Part shown: positions 1 to 4,725 of the stretch, one piece after another
Numbering within the stretch: the stretch's first letter is position 1
Layout of the letters: every line of letters begins with the position of its first letter
NCBI GenBank assembly: GCA_028822675.1
Contig: JAPKDE010000147.1
Coordinates: 1-6,491, forward strand
Source: Dehalococcoidia bacterium
GTDB taxonomy: Bacteria; Chloroflexota; Dehalococcoidia; UBA3495
Direction: 5' to 3'
Length of the DNA stretch: 6,491 bases
Position numbers and translations under genes: made by a program
Notes under the pieces: generated by a model
What the model saw: only the letters and a program-made list of their open reading frames with translations
Told to the model about the DNA's origin: nothing
Database searches by the model: none

Positions 1-36
1 CGTTTGCTCAAGGTCAAAGACCACCCGGACAAGTGA
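1..36 (+). CDS. Possible C-terminal tail of an upstream gene (partial)
   Basis: Frame 1 is open from the window edge and ends in TGA at 34-36, giving the tail RLLKVKDHPDK. Most of its codons end in G or C, as in the real genes here. The other two plus frames also stay open for some 30 codons, so openness alone is weak support. Eleven residues are too few to name a family. If it is real, its stop overlaps the TG of the extended -10-like element at 34-42, and the next gene starts 106 nt later. Confidence 0.3.
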   Translation, partial: RLLKVKDHPDK

Positions 37-42
37 TATACT
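34..42 (+). promoter_or_regulatory. Candidate extended -10 promoter element
   Basis: The bases TGATATACT fit the extended -10 pattern TGN-TATAAT, with five of six -10 bases matching. I see no good -35 hexamer 16-18 bp upstream, which is tolerable for extended -10 promoters. Transcription would start near 49, leaving a leader of about 94 nt before the gene at 143 and placing the direct repeat at 47-74 right at the start of the transcript. A second AT-rich hexamer (TATAAA, 90-95) has no -35 partner. Confidence 0.3.
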
Positions 43-46
43 CGCG

Positions 47-83
47 CCTGCAGACTCTTCTTTTACCTGCAGACGGTCTTTTC
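47..83 (+). repeat. Two-copy direct repeat, 19-bp period, upstream of the ABM-like gene
   Basis: CCTGCAGAC occurs exactly at 47-55 and again at 66-74, and each copy is followed by a T-rich tract (TCTTCTTTT and GGTCTTTTC). The 19-bp period is close to two helical turns, so a dimeric regulator could read both copies from one face. Each copy contains the palindrome CTGCAG. An operator role is inferred from geometry and from the position just after the candidate -10. Confidence 0.4.
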
Positions 84-142
84 AAAAGGTATAAAGCGGC
101 ATCGCGATCTTTCTGAATTATGAATATTAGGAGCCCCAAGCG

Positions 143-430
143 ATGATTGGCGTACTGACTCACCACTGGGCAAAACCGGAAAAGGTTGAAGAGGCCAAAA
201 AGATGCTGGACGGCAACGGTGTAGCCCAGAGCAAGGCCCCCGGCTACGGCAAAAGATTGACCTTTATCTCGCAGGAAGACCCAACCAAGATATCGACACT
301 GGTGACCTGGGACTCCAATGAGATTTACGACGTCTGGCGCGCCAGTCCCGAGCGGGCCGCGGCCATGGCTGGCGCTGGCGACATGTGGTCCAAACCGGCC
401 GAGAACGAACGATTTGAGATGGCCGACTAG
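143..430 (+). CDS. Small dimeric alpha/beta-barrel (ABM-like) protein
   Basis: This 95-residue protein has the size and pattern of the dimeric alpha+beta barrel (ferredoxin-like) superfamily that includes antibiotic-biosynthesis monooxygenase (ABM) domains. A first strand (residues 2-8, GVLTHHW) is followed by a charged amphipathic helix (about 12-23), two strands around residues 38-57 (RLTFISQE and KISTLVTWDS), a helix with the family-like IYDVWRASPE (61-70), and a last strand near ERFEMA (89-94). The start is fixed by AGGAG at 129-133, nine bases before the ATG. Members work as dimers in the cytoplasm and include cofactor-free oxygenases, haem-degrading enzymes and proteins with no known reaction; nothing here picks a substrate. 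The paired histidines at 7-8 and W56 could line the pocket. A longer antisense frame (14-439) lacks these supports. The fold is fairly sure and the function is open. Confidence 0.75.
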   Translation: MIGVLTHHWAKPEKVEEAKKMLDGNGVAQSKAPGYGKRLTFISQEDPTKISTLVTWDSNEIYDVWRASPERAAAMAGAGDMWSKPAENERFEMAD

Positions 431-491
431 CGCTCTCATCTAATGGGTAATGGGCTTTGCACTTTTGGTTGTCCGCAGCCACCTCCACTAA

Positions 492-535
492 TCCTGAGCT
501 AGTCGCCCGTTCGTCCTGAGCTTGTCTAATGAACG
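492..535. repeat. Direct repeat TCCTGAGCTWGTC, second copy within a palindromic element
   Basis: TCCTGAGCTAGTC (492-504) and TCCTGAGCTTGTC (514-526) differ at one base and lie 22 bp apart. The second copy is enclosed by CGTTC (508-512) and GAACG (531-535), which are inverted. From memory, the CGTCCTGAGCTTGTC core resembles short dispersed palindromic repeats scattered between genes in Chloroflexota and other bacterial draft genomes; a genome-wide count would be needed to confirm the family. Confidence 0.55.
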
Positions 536-563
536 TGGTTGCGCAGACCTGGTCCGACAGGTT

Positions 564-593
564 CGATACATCGAGACTCTCGACCTTGGTCGG
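564..593 (-). repeat. Dispersed intergenic repeat, copy 1 (inverted relative to copy at 4643-4674)
   Basis: Read on the minus strand, this segment begins CCGACCAAGGTCGAGAGTCTC and continues CGATGTATCG. The segment at 4643-4674 (+) begins CCGACTAAGTCGAGAGTCTC and continues to CGATAAATCG. The first part matches with one substitution and one indel; the second matches 8 of 10 after a three-base indel. An exact 12-base core, GTCGAGAGTCTC, is shared. The copy is itself palindromic in parts (TCGAT-AC-ATCGA at 563-574 and CGAGACTCTCG at 572-582), so it would form hairpins in RNA. Confidence 0.6.
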
Positions 594-636
594 AGCTCAC
601 CATGAGCGGTTTTGGGGAGCTCACAGTGGGCGGTTT
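592..636 (+). repeat. Tandem 21-bp imperfect repeat GGAGCTCAC...GCGGTTT
   Basis: Two units (592-612 and 616-636) share GGAGCTCAC and GCGGTTT and differ at three of 21 positions, with a 24-bp period. The first unit includes the hairpin GCTCA-CCA-TGAGC. The array lies 36 bp before the oxidase start, so it could be an operator or merely a degenerated dispersed repeat. Two units only, with a 3-bp spacer, rule out a CRISPR reading. Confidence 0.55.
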
Positions 637-671
637 GTGTTAGTTAGCCTGGAACAACTATAGGAGATGGC

Positions 672-2282
672 ATGGCCAAACGGAGTTTCTGGGCTTGGGG
701 AAACGAGTCGGACGAGCCGACTGCCGAGCAGATGAAGACGGCGGCTGGGGAACTGGCCGCACGGTATAACGTTAGCCTCAACCCGGTTACACCACCCAAC
801 GCGTCAGGCCTTTCTCTCCGCAAACCCCGTATTACGCCGCCACCTGCGCTGGCAGACATCTGTGTCAGCGACGACCACGACCGTGCGGTGCATACCTACG
901 GACGCAGCTTCCGTGATCGTATTCGCGCCTTCAACTTCGATTTCCCCAACCCGCCAGACGTCGTGGCTCGTCCCCGCAACGAACAAGAGGTTGAAGCTTT
1001 GTTGGAATGGTGTTCCAACTCGGGCTACGCGGCCATCCCATTTGGCGGTGGCAGCTCCACCGTGGCTGGTTTTGAGCCTCCGGACGGTTATGACGGCATT
1101 GTGACCATCGACCTGGAAGGGCTGGACCAGGTTTTTGAGGTTGATGACGTATCCCGCGCCGCTCGAATCCAAGGCGGCATCTACGGACCGGCGTTGGAAG
1201 GGCAACTGCGGCCCCACGGTTTCACCATGCGCCACTATCCCCAGAGCTTTGAGTTTTCAACACTAGGCGGTTGGATCGCCACTCGCTCGGGCGGGCATTA
1301 CGCCACCAACCAGACCCATATAGACGACATGGTTGAGTCGGTGCGGATGATAACCCCGGCAGGAGTCTGGGAATCACGGCGTTTGCCGGGCAGTGGCGCC
1401 GGCCCCAGTCCAGACCGTATCGCGCTTGGCAGTGAAGGTATTCTAGGAATTATCACCGAGGCTTGGATGAAGATTCAGGCCAGGCCGGTGTTTCGTGCGT
1501 CGGCTGGGGTGACTTTCCCAACGTTCGCCGCCGGAGCAGACGCAGCTAGGCAGGTGGTGCAGACCAAACTCTGGCCTGGTAACTGCCGTCTTCTAGACCC
1601 GGTTGAAGCTGCGGCCGCCGCCGGTATGGACGGCACCAAAGCTCTGCTGCTGCTGGGCTTTGAATCGGCTGAGATACCCCAGGGTGAGTTCATCCAACAC
1701 GCGGTCAGGATTGCACGCGACGCTGGCGGAACCATCAGCGATGACGATATCAAGGTGTCAGACAGTTCGGCAGGTCGTCCGCAGGGGGGAACGGGCCGTC
1801 AGGGCGCTGTTGGTGCCTGGCGAGACTCATTCCTGAATGCGCCTTACATGAAGAACCACCAAGCCGGACTGGGTTTTGTCACCGAGACTATGGAGACTGC
1901 CGTGACGTGGGACCGCTGGCCCGAGTTGGACCGTGCGGTGCGCGCCGGGTTGCAGGATACGTTGAATCGGGTTTGCGGCGGCGGCACGGTGTCCTGCCGC
2001 TTCACGCATGTTTACACTGACGGCCCAGCGCCATACTTCACCTTTGAGGGCATGGGAAGGTTGGGAGCAGAGCTTGAGATGTACGCAGAGATCAAGCAGG
2101 CAGCATCTGATGCCATCATAGCGTCTGGCGGCACTATCACCCACCACCACGCTGTGGGGCGCTTGCACCGGCCCTGGTATGACCAGCAACGGCCAGACCT
2201 GTTTGCCCAGTCACTGAAGGCAATCAAGAAGACTCTCGATCCAAACGGCGTACTCAACCCAGGTCTATTGATCGACGCTTAA
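672..2282 (+). CDS. FAD-linked oxidase of the alkyl-DHAP synthase/GlcD type
   Basis: The protein (536 aa) is a cytosolic flavoprotein of the VAO/PCMH superfamily, with an N-terminal FAD-binding domain (FAD_binding_4 type, about residues 92-270) and a FAD-oxidase C-terminal cap (about 275-532). Visible FAD contacts are the pyrophosphate loop PFGGGSS (123-129), STLGGWIATRSGG (196-208) and LGSEGILGIITEA (252-264). The C-terminal THHHAVGR (490-497) and HVYTDGPAPYF (446-456) match the alkyl-dihydroxyacetonephosphate synthase branch rather than glycolate or D-lactate dehydrogenases, which usually carry GEHGIG there. Y455 and the HHH triplet (491-493) are the likely catalytic positions by family analogy. 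AGGAG at 662-666 sits five bases before the ATG. Bacterial relatives are mostly uncharacterised; the reaction could be 2-hydroxyacid oxidation or a carbon-oxygen exchange, and no ether-lipid genes are nearby. Family sure, substrate unknown. Confidence 0.9.
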   Translation: MAKRSFWAWGNESDEPTAEQMKTAAGELAARYNVSLNPVTPPNASGLSLRKPRITPPPALADICVSDDHDRAVHTYGRSFRDRIRAFNFDFPNPPDVVARPRNEQEVEALLEWCSNSGYAAIPFGGGSSTVAGFEPPDGYDGIVTIDLEGLDQVFEVDDVSRAARIQGGIYGPALEGQLRPHGFTMRHYPQSFEFSTLGGWIATRSGGHYATNQTHIDDMVESVRMITPAGVWESRRLPGSGAGPSPDRIALGSEGILGIITEAWMKIQARPVFRASAGVTFPTFAAGADAARQVVQTKLWPGNCRLLDPVEAAAAAGMDGTKALLLLGFESAEIPQGEFIQHAVRIARDAGGTISDDDIKVSDSSAGRPQGGTGRQGAVGAWRDSFLNAPYMKNHQAGLGFVTETMETAVTWDRWPELDRAVRAGLQDTLNRVCGGGTVSCRFTHVYTDGPAPYFTFEGMGRLGAELEMYAEIKQAASDAIIASGGTITHHHAVGRLHRPWYDQQRPDLFAQSLKAIKKTLDPNGVLNPGLLIDA

Positions 2283-2318
2283 TCTATTCGGTTTTCACCT
2301 AGATTCGTAGTTCTAAAC

Positions 2319-2348
2319 GCAAACCTTGCTCACGGTTTGCCATGTTTT
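2319..2348 (+). terminator. Weak terminator-like hairpin after the oxidase gene
   Basis: GCAAACC (2319-2325) pairs perfectly with GGTTTGC (2334-2340) around an eight-base loop, 37 bp after the oxidase stop. A short T-run (2345-2348) follows four bases later. The seven-pair stem and four Ts make a weak intrinsic terminator, but its place between a stop codon and the next promoter fits that job. Confidence 0.4.
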
Positions 2349-2359
2349 CGCGGCGCTCG

Positions 2360-2388
2360 TTGAATGGCCCTCTGCTGAGCTGTACAAT
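2360..2388 (+). promoter_or_regulatory. Sigma70-type promoter of the MFS gene
   Basis: TTGAAT (2360-2365, four of six consensus bases) and TACAAT (2383-2388, five of six) stand exactly 17 bp apart. Transcription should start near 2395, giving a leader of about 17 nt that contains GGGAGG (2401-2406), the ribosome site of the MFS gene. This is the best promoter on view and implies that transporter and nuclease form a unit separate from the oxidase. Confidence 0.6.
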
Positions 2389-2411
2389 GAGTCACCTATT
2401 GGGAGGGAAGC

Positions 2412-3779
2412 ATGCTTCGGTTCGGCATTACGCCAGATGGTTTTGCGCTGGGTAGACGCAACGTCCATTACTCGTGGGTGATCGTCAGTATCGCCTCCAT
2501 GATGTGGATGACCAGCACCGGCATGCGTTTCGCCACCAGCCTGTTGATTCCCGAGTTCCACAAAGAAAGTTCCTTTGGCTGGAGCATTGGCTTCATCACC
2601 CTTGGATTCACCATCCAATGGTTAGTATCCGGATTTCTCTCGCCCTTATCCGGATGGCTAGGCGATCGTTACGGGGTTCGGCGGGTGATGTGGGCTGGTG
2701 GGGTTCTTTTCATTCTTGGAATGCTGCTGACTGGCTCCATGTCCTCGCTTTGGGAGTTTTACCTCTTCTTCGGCGTTCTATTAGCCGCTGGTATGGCGTC
2801 ATTCCAGGTGACGTTGGTTTCAGGAGTGACCCTTTGGTTTAGGACACGACTTGGCTTGGCCATGGGGTTGTTGCAAGGGCTTCAGGGGCTGGGCACTGCA
2901 GTGGCGATTCTCACCGTTTTCATCTTGTTTGAACGTTTTGGTCTCAGGGCCACTTTCTGGGTACCTGGTCTGATTGGCGGGGCATTGCTCCTGTTTTTAA
3001 CTCGCTATTTTTATAACGAGCCTGCTGACCTGGGTCTTACTCCGTGGGGTGCTGATAAAGACGAACCCGTCAAGCGGATGCAAAACAACGACCTGGCCAG
3101 GGTGCGTACCAGCGTCTTTCTGAAGCAGGCCCAAAAGACCACCGCTTTTTGGAACTTGGTAGGAATCCATTTTTGGGGCTGCGCAGCCCATAACATTATC
3201 TTAATCTTGCTGGTCGATATGGCCCGCGAGGCAGGTCTGTCTGACGGCACCTCTGTGGCGGTCTACATTCTCCTCACAGTAACTAGCACCGTGACCAGGT
3301 TTGGCACTCCGGTACTGGCCGACCGATTTGGCGCAAAGACGGTGATGCTTTTCTGCTTCGCTGCTCAGACCTTCCCTTTGTTAATCTTGCTGGTTTCCCA
3401 GGATGTGACGGCCTTCTTCATATTTGCGGTATTTTTCGGCATTGGCCTTGGTGGCGAAATGACGGCATTCCCGATCATCAACCGCCAGTATTACGGGAAT
3501 GCGCCCACCGGGAGCACGTACGGATGGCAGATGGGCGGTGCCGGAATTGGTATGGGCATTGGCCCAGTGTTGGCAGGATTCCTGAAAGACTGGACTGGGA
3601 TCTACGATTGGTCGATTCTGCTCTCGTTTAGCCTCAGCTTGACCGCCGTGTTTTGCATCATGTTCTTGCCATCATCGTCGCGTCGGCAGTTGCCCGACTG
3701 GGAAGACGAACTGCCGCCCGAAGTACGAACGTCAGTTGGAGGCACCGCCACGCCTGCAGCCGAAGGCTCCGACGATTAA
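2412..3779 (+). CDS. MFS transporter, monocarboxylate/oxalate-formate antiporter-like
   Basis: A 455-residue inner-membrane carrier with twelve predicted helices, roughly at residues 20-45, 56-79, 92-110, 114-137, 147-171, 181-200, 246-270, 281-299, 309-328, 332-351, 374-392 and 400-420. A hydrophilic central loop spans 201-245. The MFS signature-A loop appears as GWLGDRYGVRR (81-91) after helix 2 and again as VLADRFGAK (301-309) after helix 8. LWFRTRLGLAMGLLQ (141-155), leading into helix 5, resembles the WFxxRRGLAxG element of monocarboxylate and oxalate/formate carriers, so a small organic acid is the best guess for substrate. The C-terminal tail (421-455) is acidic and polar. GGGAGG at 2401-2406 supports the ATG. 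The gene ends in a double in-frame stop (TAATAA). It follows the FAD oxidase and precedes the nuclease by 24 nt; pairing with the oxidase hints that the two may share a substrate, but this is inference. Confidence 0.88.
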   Translation: MLRFGITPDGFALGRRNVHYSWVIVSIASMMWMTSTGMRFATSLLIPEFHKESSFGWSIGFITLGFTIQWLVSGFLSPLSGWLGDRYGVRRVMWAGGVLFILGMLLTGSMSSLWEFYLFFGVLLAAGMASFQVTLVSGVTLWFRTRLGLAMGLLQGLQGLGTAVAILTVFILFERFGLRATFWVPGLIGGALLLFLTRYFYNEPADLGLTPWGADKDEPVKRMQNNDLARVRTSVFLKQAQKTTAFWNLVGIHFWGCAAHNIILILLVDMAREAGLSDGTSVAVYILLTVTSTVTRFGTPVLADRFGAKTVMLFCFAAQTFPLLILLVSQDVTAFFIFAVFFGIGLGGEMTAFPIINRQYYGNAPTGSTYGWQMGGAGIGMGIGPVLAGFLKDWTGIYDWSILLSFSLSLTAVFCIMFLPSSSRRQLPDWEDELPPEVRTSVGGTATPAAEGSDD

Positions 3780-3803
3780 TAACCAGACGGGACCGGACTA
3801 GGC

Positions 3804-4547
3804 ATGGCGCAAGAAAAACTGTGGGCTGATGACGAGGTCCAAGCAGGGCCGACAGTCTCTGCCACCGAACTTGGCACCTATGCCAGGACGCGTTTTTGCT
3901 CTCGCTGCGCCTGGGTCCGGCTCCACATTAAGAACCTGCCCTACCAGAGTTTCCCCGGCATCTTCAGCAGCATCGATCGCTACAACAAGCTTATTGTGCA
4001 CAACCATTTCGACCGCGAAGGTCGCGCTCCGTCCTGGCTCGTCGAGCTAGGTGAGCCAGGAGGCTACATCGACCCGCCCCACTGGTCCAAGTTCAAAGTC
4101 CTAGACGAAGAGACTGGGATTACGCTGCGGGGAGAGGCTGACGGCATCTTCAAGCTGGCCGATGGTTCCTACGTGATCGTTGACTACAAGACCTCTCGCT
4201 ATAACCCGGAGCGGCCTGGCATGTTCAGCAATTACGAGGTCCAGCTCAACGCCTACGCGCTGATTGCTGAGAGCCAAGGACTAACGCCGGTGACCAAACT
4301 AGCCCTGGTCTACATGGAACCGGCCACTGACAAAGACACGGCATCTGAGCCAAGCTTGGTGGACGACCGTGGTTTCGTGATGGGATTTCACGCCAAGATC
4401 GTGCCAGTGGCGCTCCGACAGCCCACACTGCTGCCGCCACTACTCCGTAAAGCCCGCAGCATTTGGGACATGAAAACCCCACCAGCCAGCGCACGCGACT
4501 GCAAGGACTGCGCGGCTGTGGTGGGGCTGTTGGAGCAGTTGGGTTAG
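3804..4547 (+). CDS. Cas4/RecB-like PD-(D/E)XK superfamily protein with four-cysteine motif
   Basis: The 247-aa protein shows the core of the PD-(D/E)XK fold (PDDEXK_1 type). GEADGIF (110-116) supplies the acidic metal ligand D113, IVDYKTS (125-131) gives the D127-x-K129 pair, and QLNAYAL (147-153) is the downstream Q-x3-Y helix of RecB/Cas4-type nucleases. The N-terminal SATELGTYARTRFCSRC (19-35) resembles the Cas4/AddB opening in which a helix leads to cysteine. C32-x2-C35 and C233-x2-C236 could together hold a 4Fe-4S cluster that staples the ends of the domain. Members cut DNA in repair, recombination or CRISPR adaptation, but compact stand-alone versions like this are uncharacterised as far as I know. 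The ribosome site is weak (GACGGGACCGG upstream), so translation may rely on the transporter gene ending 24 nt before. No helicase, Cas or phage gene is in view. Superfamily likely, role unknown. Confidence 0.8.
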   Translation: MAQEKLWADDEVQAGPTVSATELGTYARTRFCSRCAWVRLHIKNLPYQSFPGIFSSIDRYNKLIVHNHFDREGRAPSWLVELGEPGGYIDPPHWSKFKVLDEETGITLRGEADGIFKLADGSYVIVDYKTSRYNPERPGMFSNYEVQLNAYALIAESQGLTPVTKLALVYMEPATDKDTASEPSLVDDRGFVMGFHAKIVPVALRQPTLLPPLLRKARSIWDMKTPPASARDCKDCAAVVGLLEQLG

Positions 4548-4557
4548 TCCAATGACT

Positions 4558-4593
4558 CCCTCTCCTTCGCAAGGGAGAGGGTTGGGGTGAGGG
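4558..4593 (+). repeat. REP-like palindrome CCCTCTCC...GGAGAGGG with TTGGGGTGAGGG tail
   Basis: CCCTCTCC (4558-4565) and GGAGAGGG (4574-4581) form an eight-pair stem, and TT/AA can extend it with one bulged G. The tail TTGGGGTGAGGG (4582-4593) follows directly. From memory, this combination is a recurrent intergenic repeat in many bacterial and metagenomic genomes, with variable loop sequence. It begins 11 bp after the nuclease stop and could stabilise or end its transcript. Confidence 0.55.
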
Positions 4594-4642
4594 CTGTGGC
4601 TTCGGTGGAGATTGGTTGGATGAGCAGTGACAACCCCCATCT

Positions 4643-4674
4643 CCGACTAAGTCGAGAGTCTCCCCGATAAATCG
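4643..4674 (+). repeat. Dispersed intergenic repeat, copy 2
   Basis: This is the plus-strand counterpart of the element at 564-593: it opens CCGACTAAGTCGAGAGTCTC and ends CGATAAATCG. It contains two palindromes, CGACT-A-AGTCG and CCCCGAT-AA-ATCGGGG (the latter running to 4677). The two copies lie in opposite orientation on either side of the oxidase, transporter and nuclease genes. Confidence 0.6.
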
Positions 4675-4684
4675 GGGGACCTAA

Positions 4685-4725
4685 CCTTCCCACTTCGAGG
4701 GGGAAGGGACTTTTCGGTTCCCTTC
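4685..4725. terminator. Overlapping hairpins, probable terminator of the convergent genes
   Basis: CCTTCCC (4685-4691) pairs with GGGAAGG (4701-4707), followed by TTTT at 4711-4714, a plausible terminator for the plus-strand transcript. GAAGGGA (4703-4709) alternatively pairs with TCCCTTC (4719-4725). That second hairpin abuts the deacylase stop codon on the minus strand. The two stems share bases 4703-4707 and cannot form together in one molecule. T-tracts are short, so strength is uncertain. Confidence 0.45.

Larger units (their letters stand above)
431..671. other. Repeat-rich intergenic spacer
   Basis: These 241 bp between the ABM-like gene and the oxidase carry no convincing gene. They hold a tandem heptamer (TAATGGG at 441-447 and 448-454), the TCCTGAGCTWGTC pair (492-526), a ~30-bp repeat related to one near 4650 (564-593), and the GGAGCTCAC tandem (592-636). 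I see no classic terminator with a T-tract. The short hairpin GCTCA-CCA-TGAGC (595-607) followed by GGTTTT is the nearest thing to one. No good sigma70 promoter for the oxidase was found. Confidence 0.7.
4548..4724. other. Convergent intergenic spacer packed with hairpins
   Basis: These 177 bp lie between the nuclease (+) and the deacylase (-), which end toward each other. No gene is seen. At least four palindromes follow one another: CCCTCTCC/GGAGAGGG (4558-4581), CGACT-A-AGTCG (4644-4654), CCCCGAT-AA-ATCGGGG (4662-4677), and the alternative pair at 4685-4707 and 4703-4725. The spacer probably serves as a two-way transcription end, and it looks like a landing place for dispersed repeats. Confidence 0.7.

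Noticed and set aside
14..439. Antisense frame of 141 codons opposite the ABM-like gene
   Set aside because: It lacks a recognisable fold or a ribosome site, whereas the plus-strand gene has AGGAG nine bases before ATG and a barrel-like pattern.
592..636. Possible CRISPR array
   Set aside because: Only two imperfect units with a 3-bp gap; no spacers. The nearby Cas4-like protein is not enough to call a CRISPR locus.
635..664. TTGTGT-N18-TATAGG as a promoter for the oxidase
   Set aside because: The -10 overlaps the Shine-Dalgarno and would start transcription at or after the ATG.
672..2282. Calling the oxidase glcD or a D-lactate dehydrogenase
   Set aside because: The usual GEHGIG metal motif of those enzymes is replaced by the AGPS-like THHHAVG, and no partner GlcE/GlcF genes are present.
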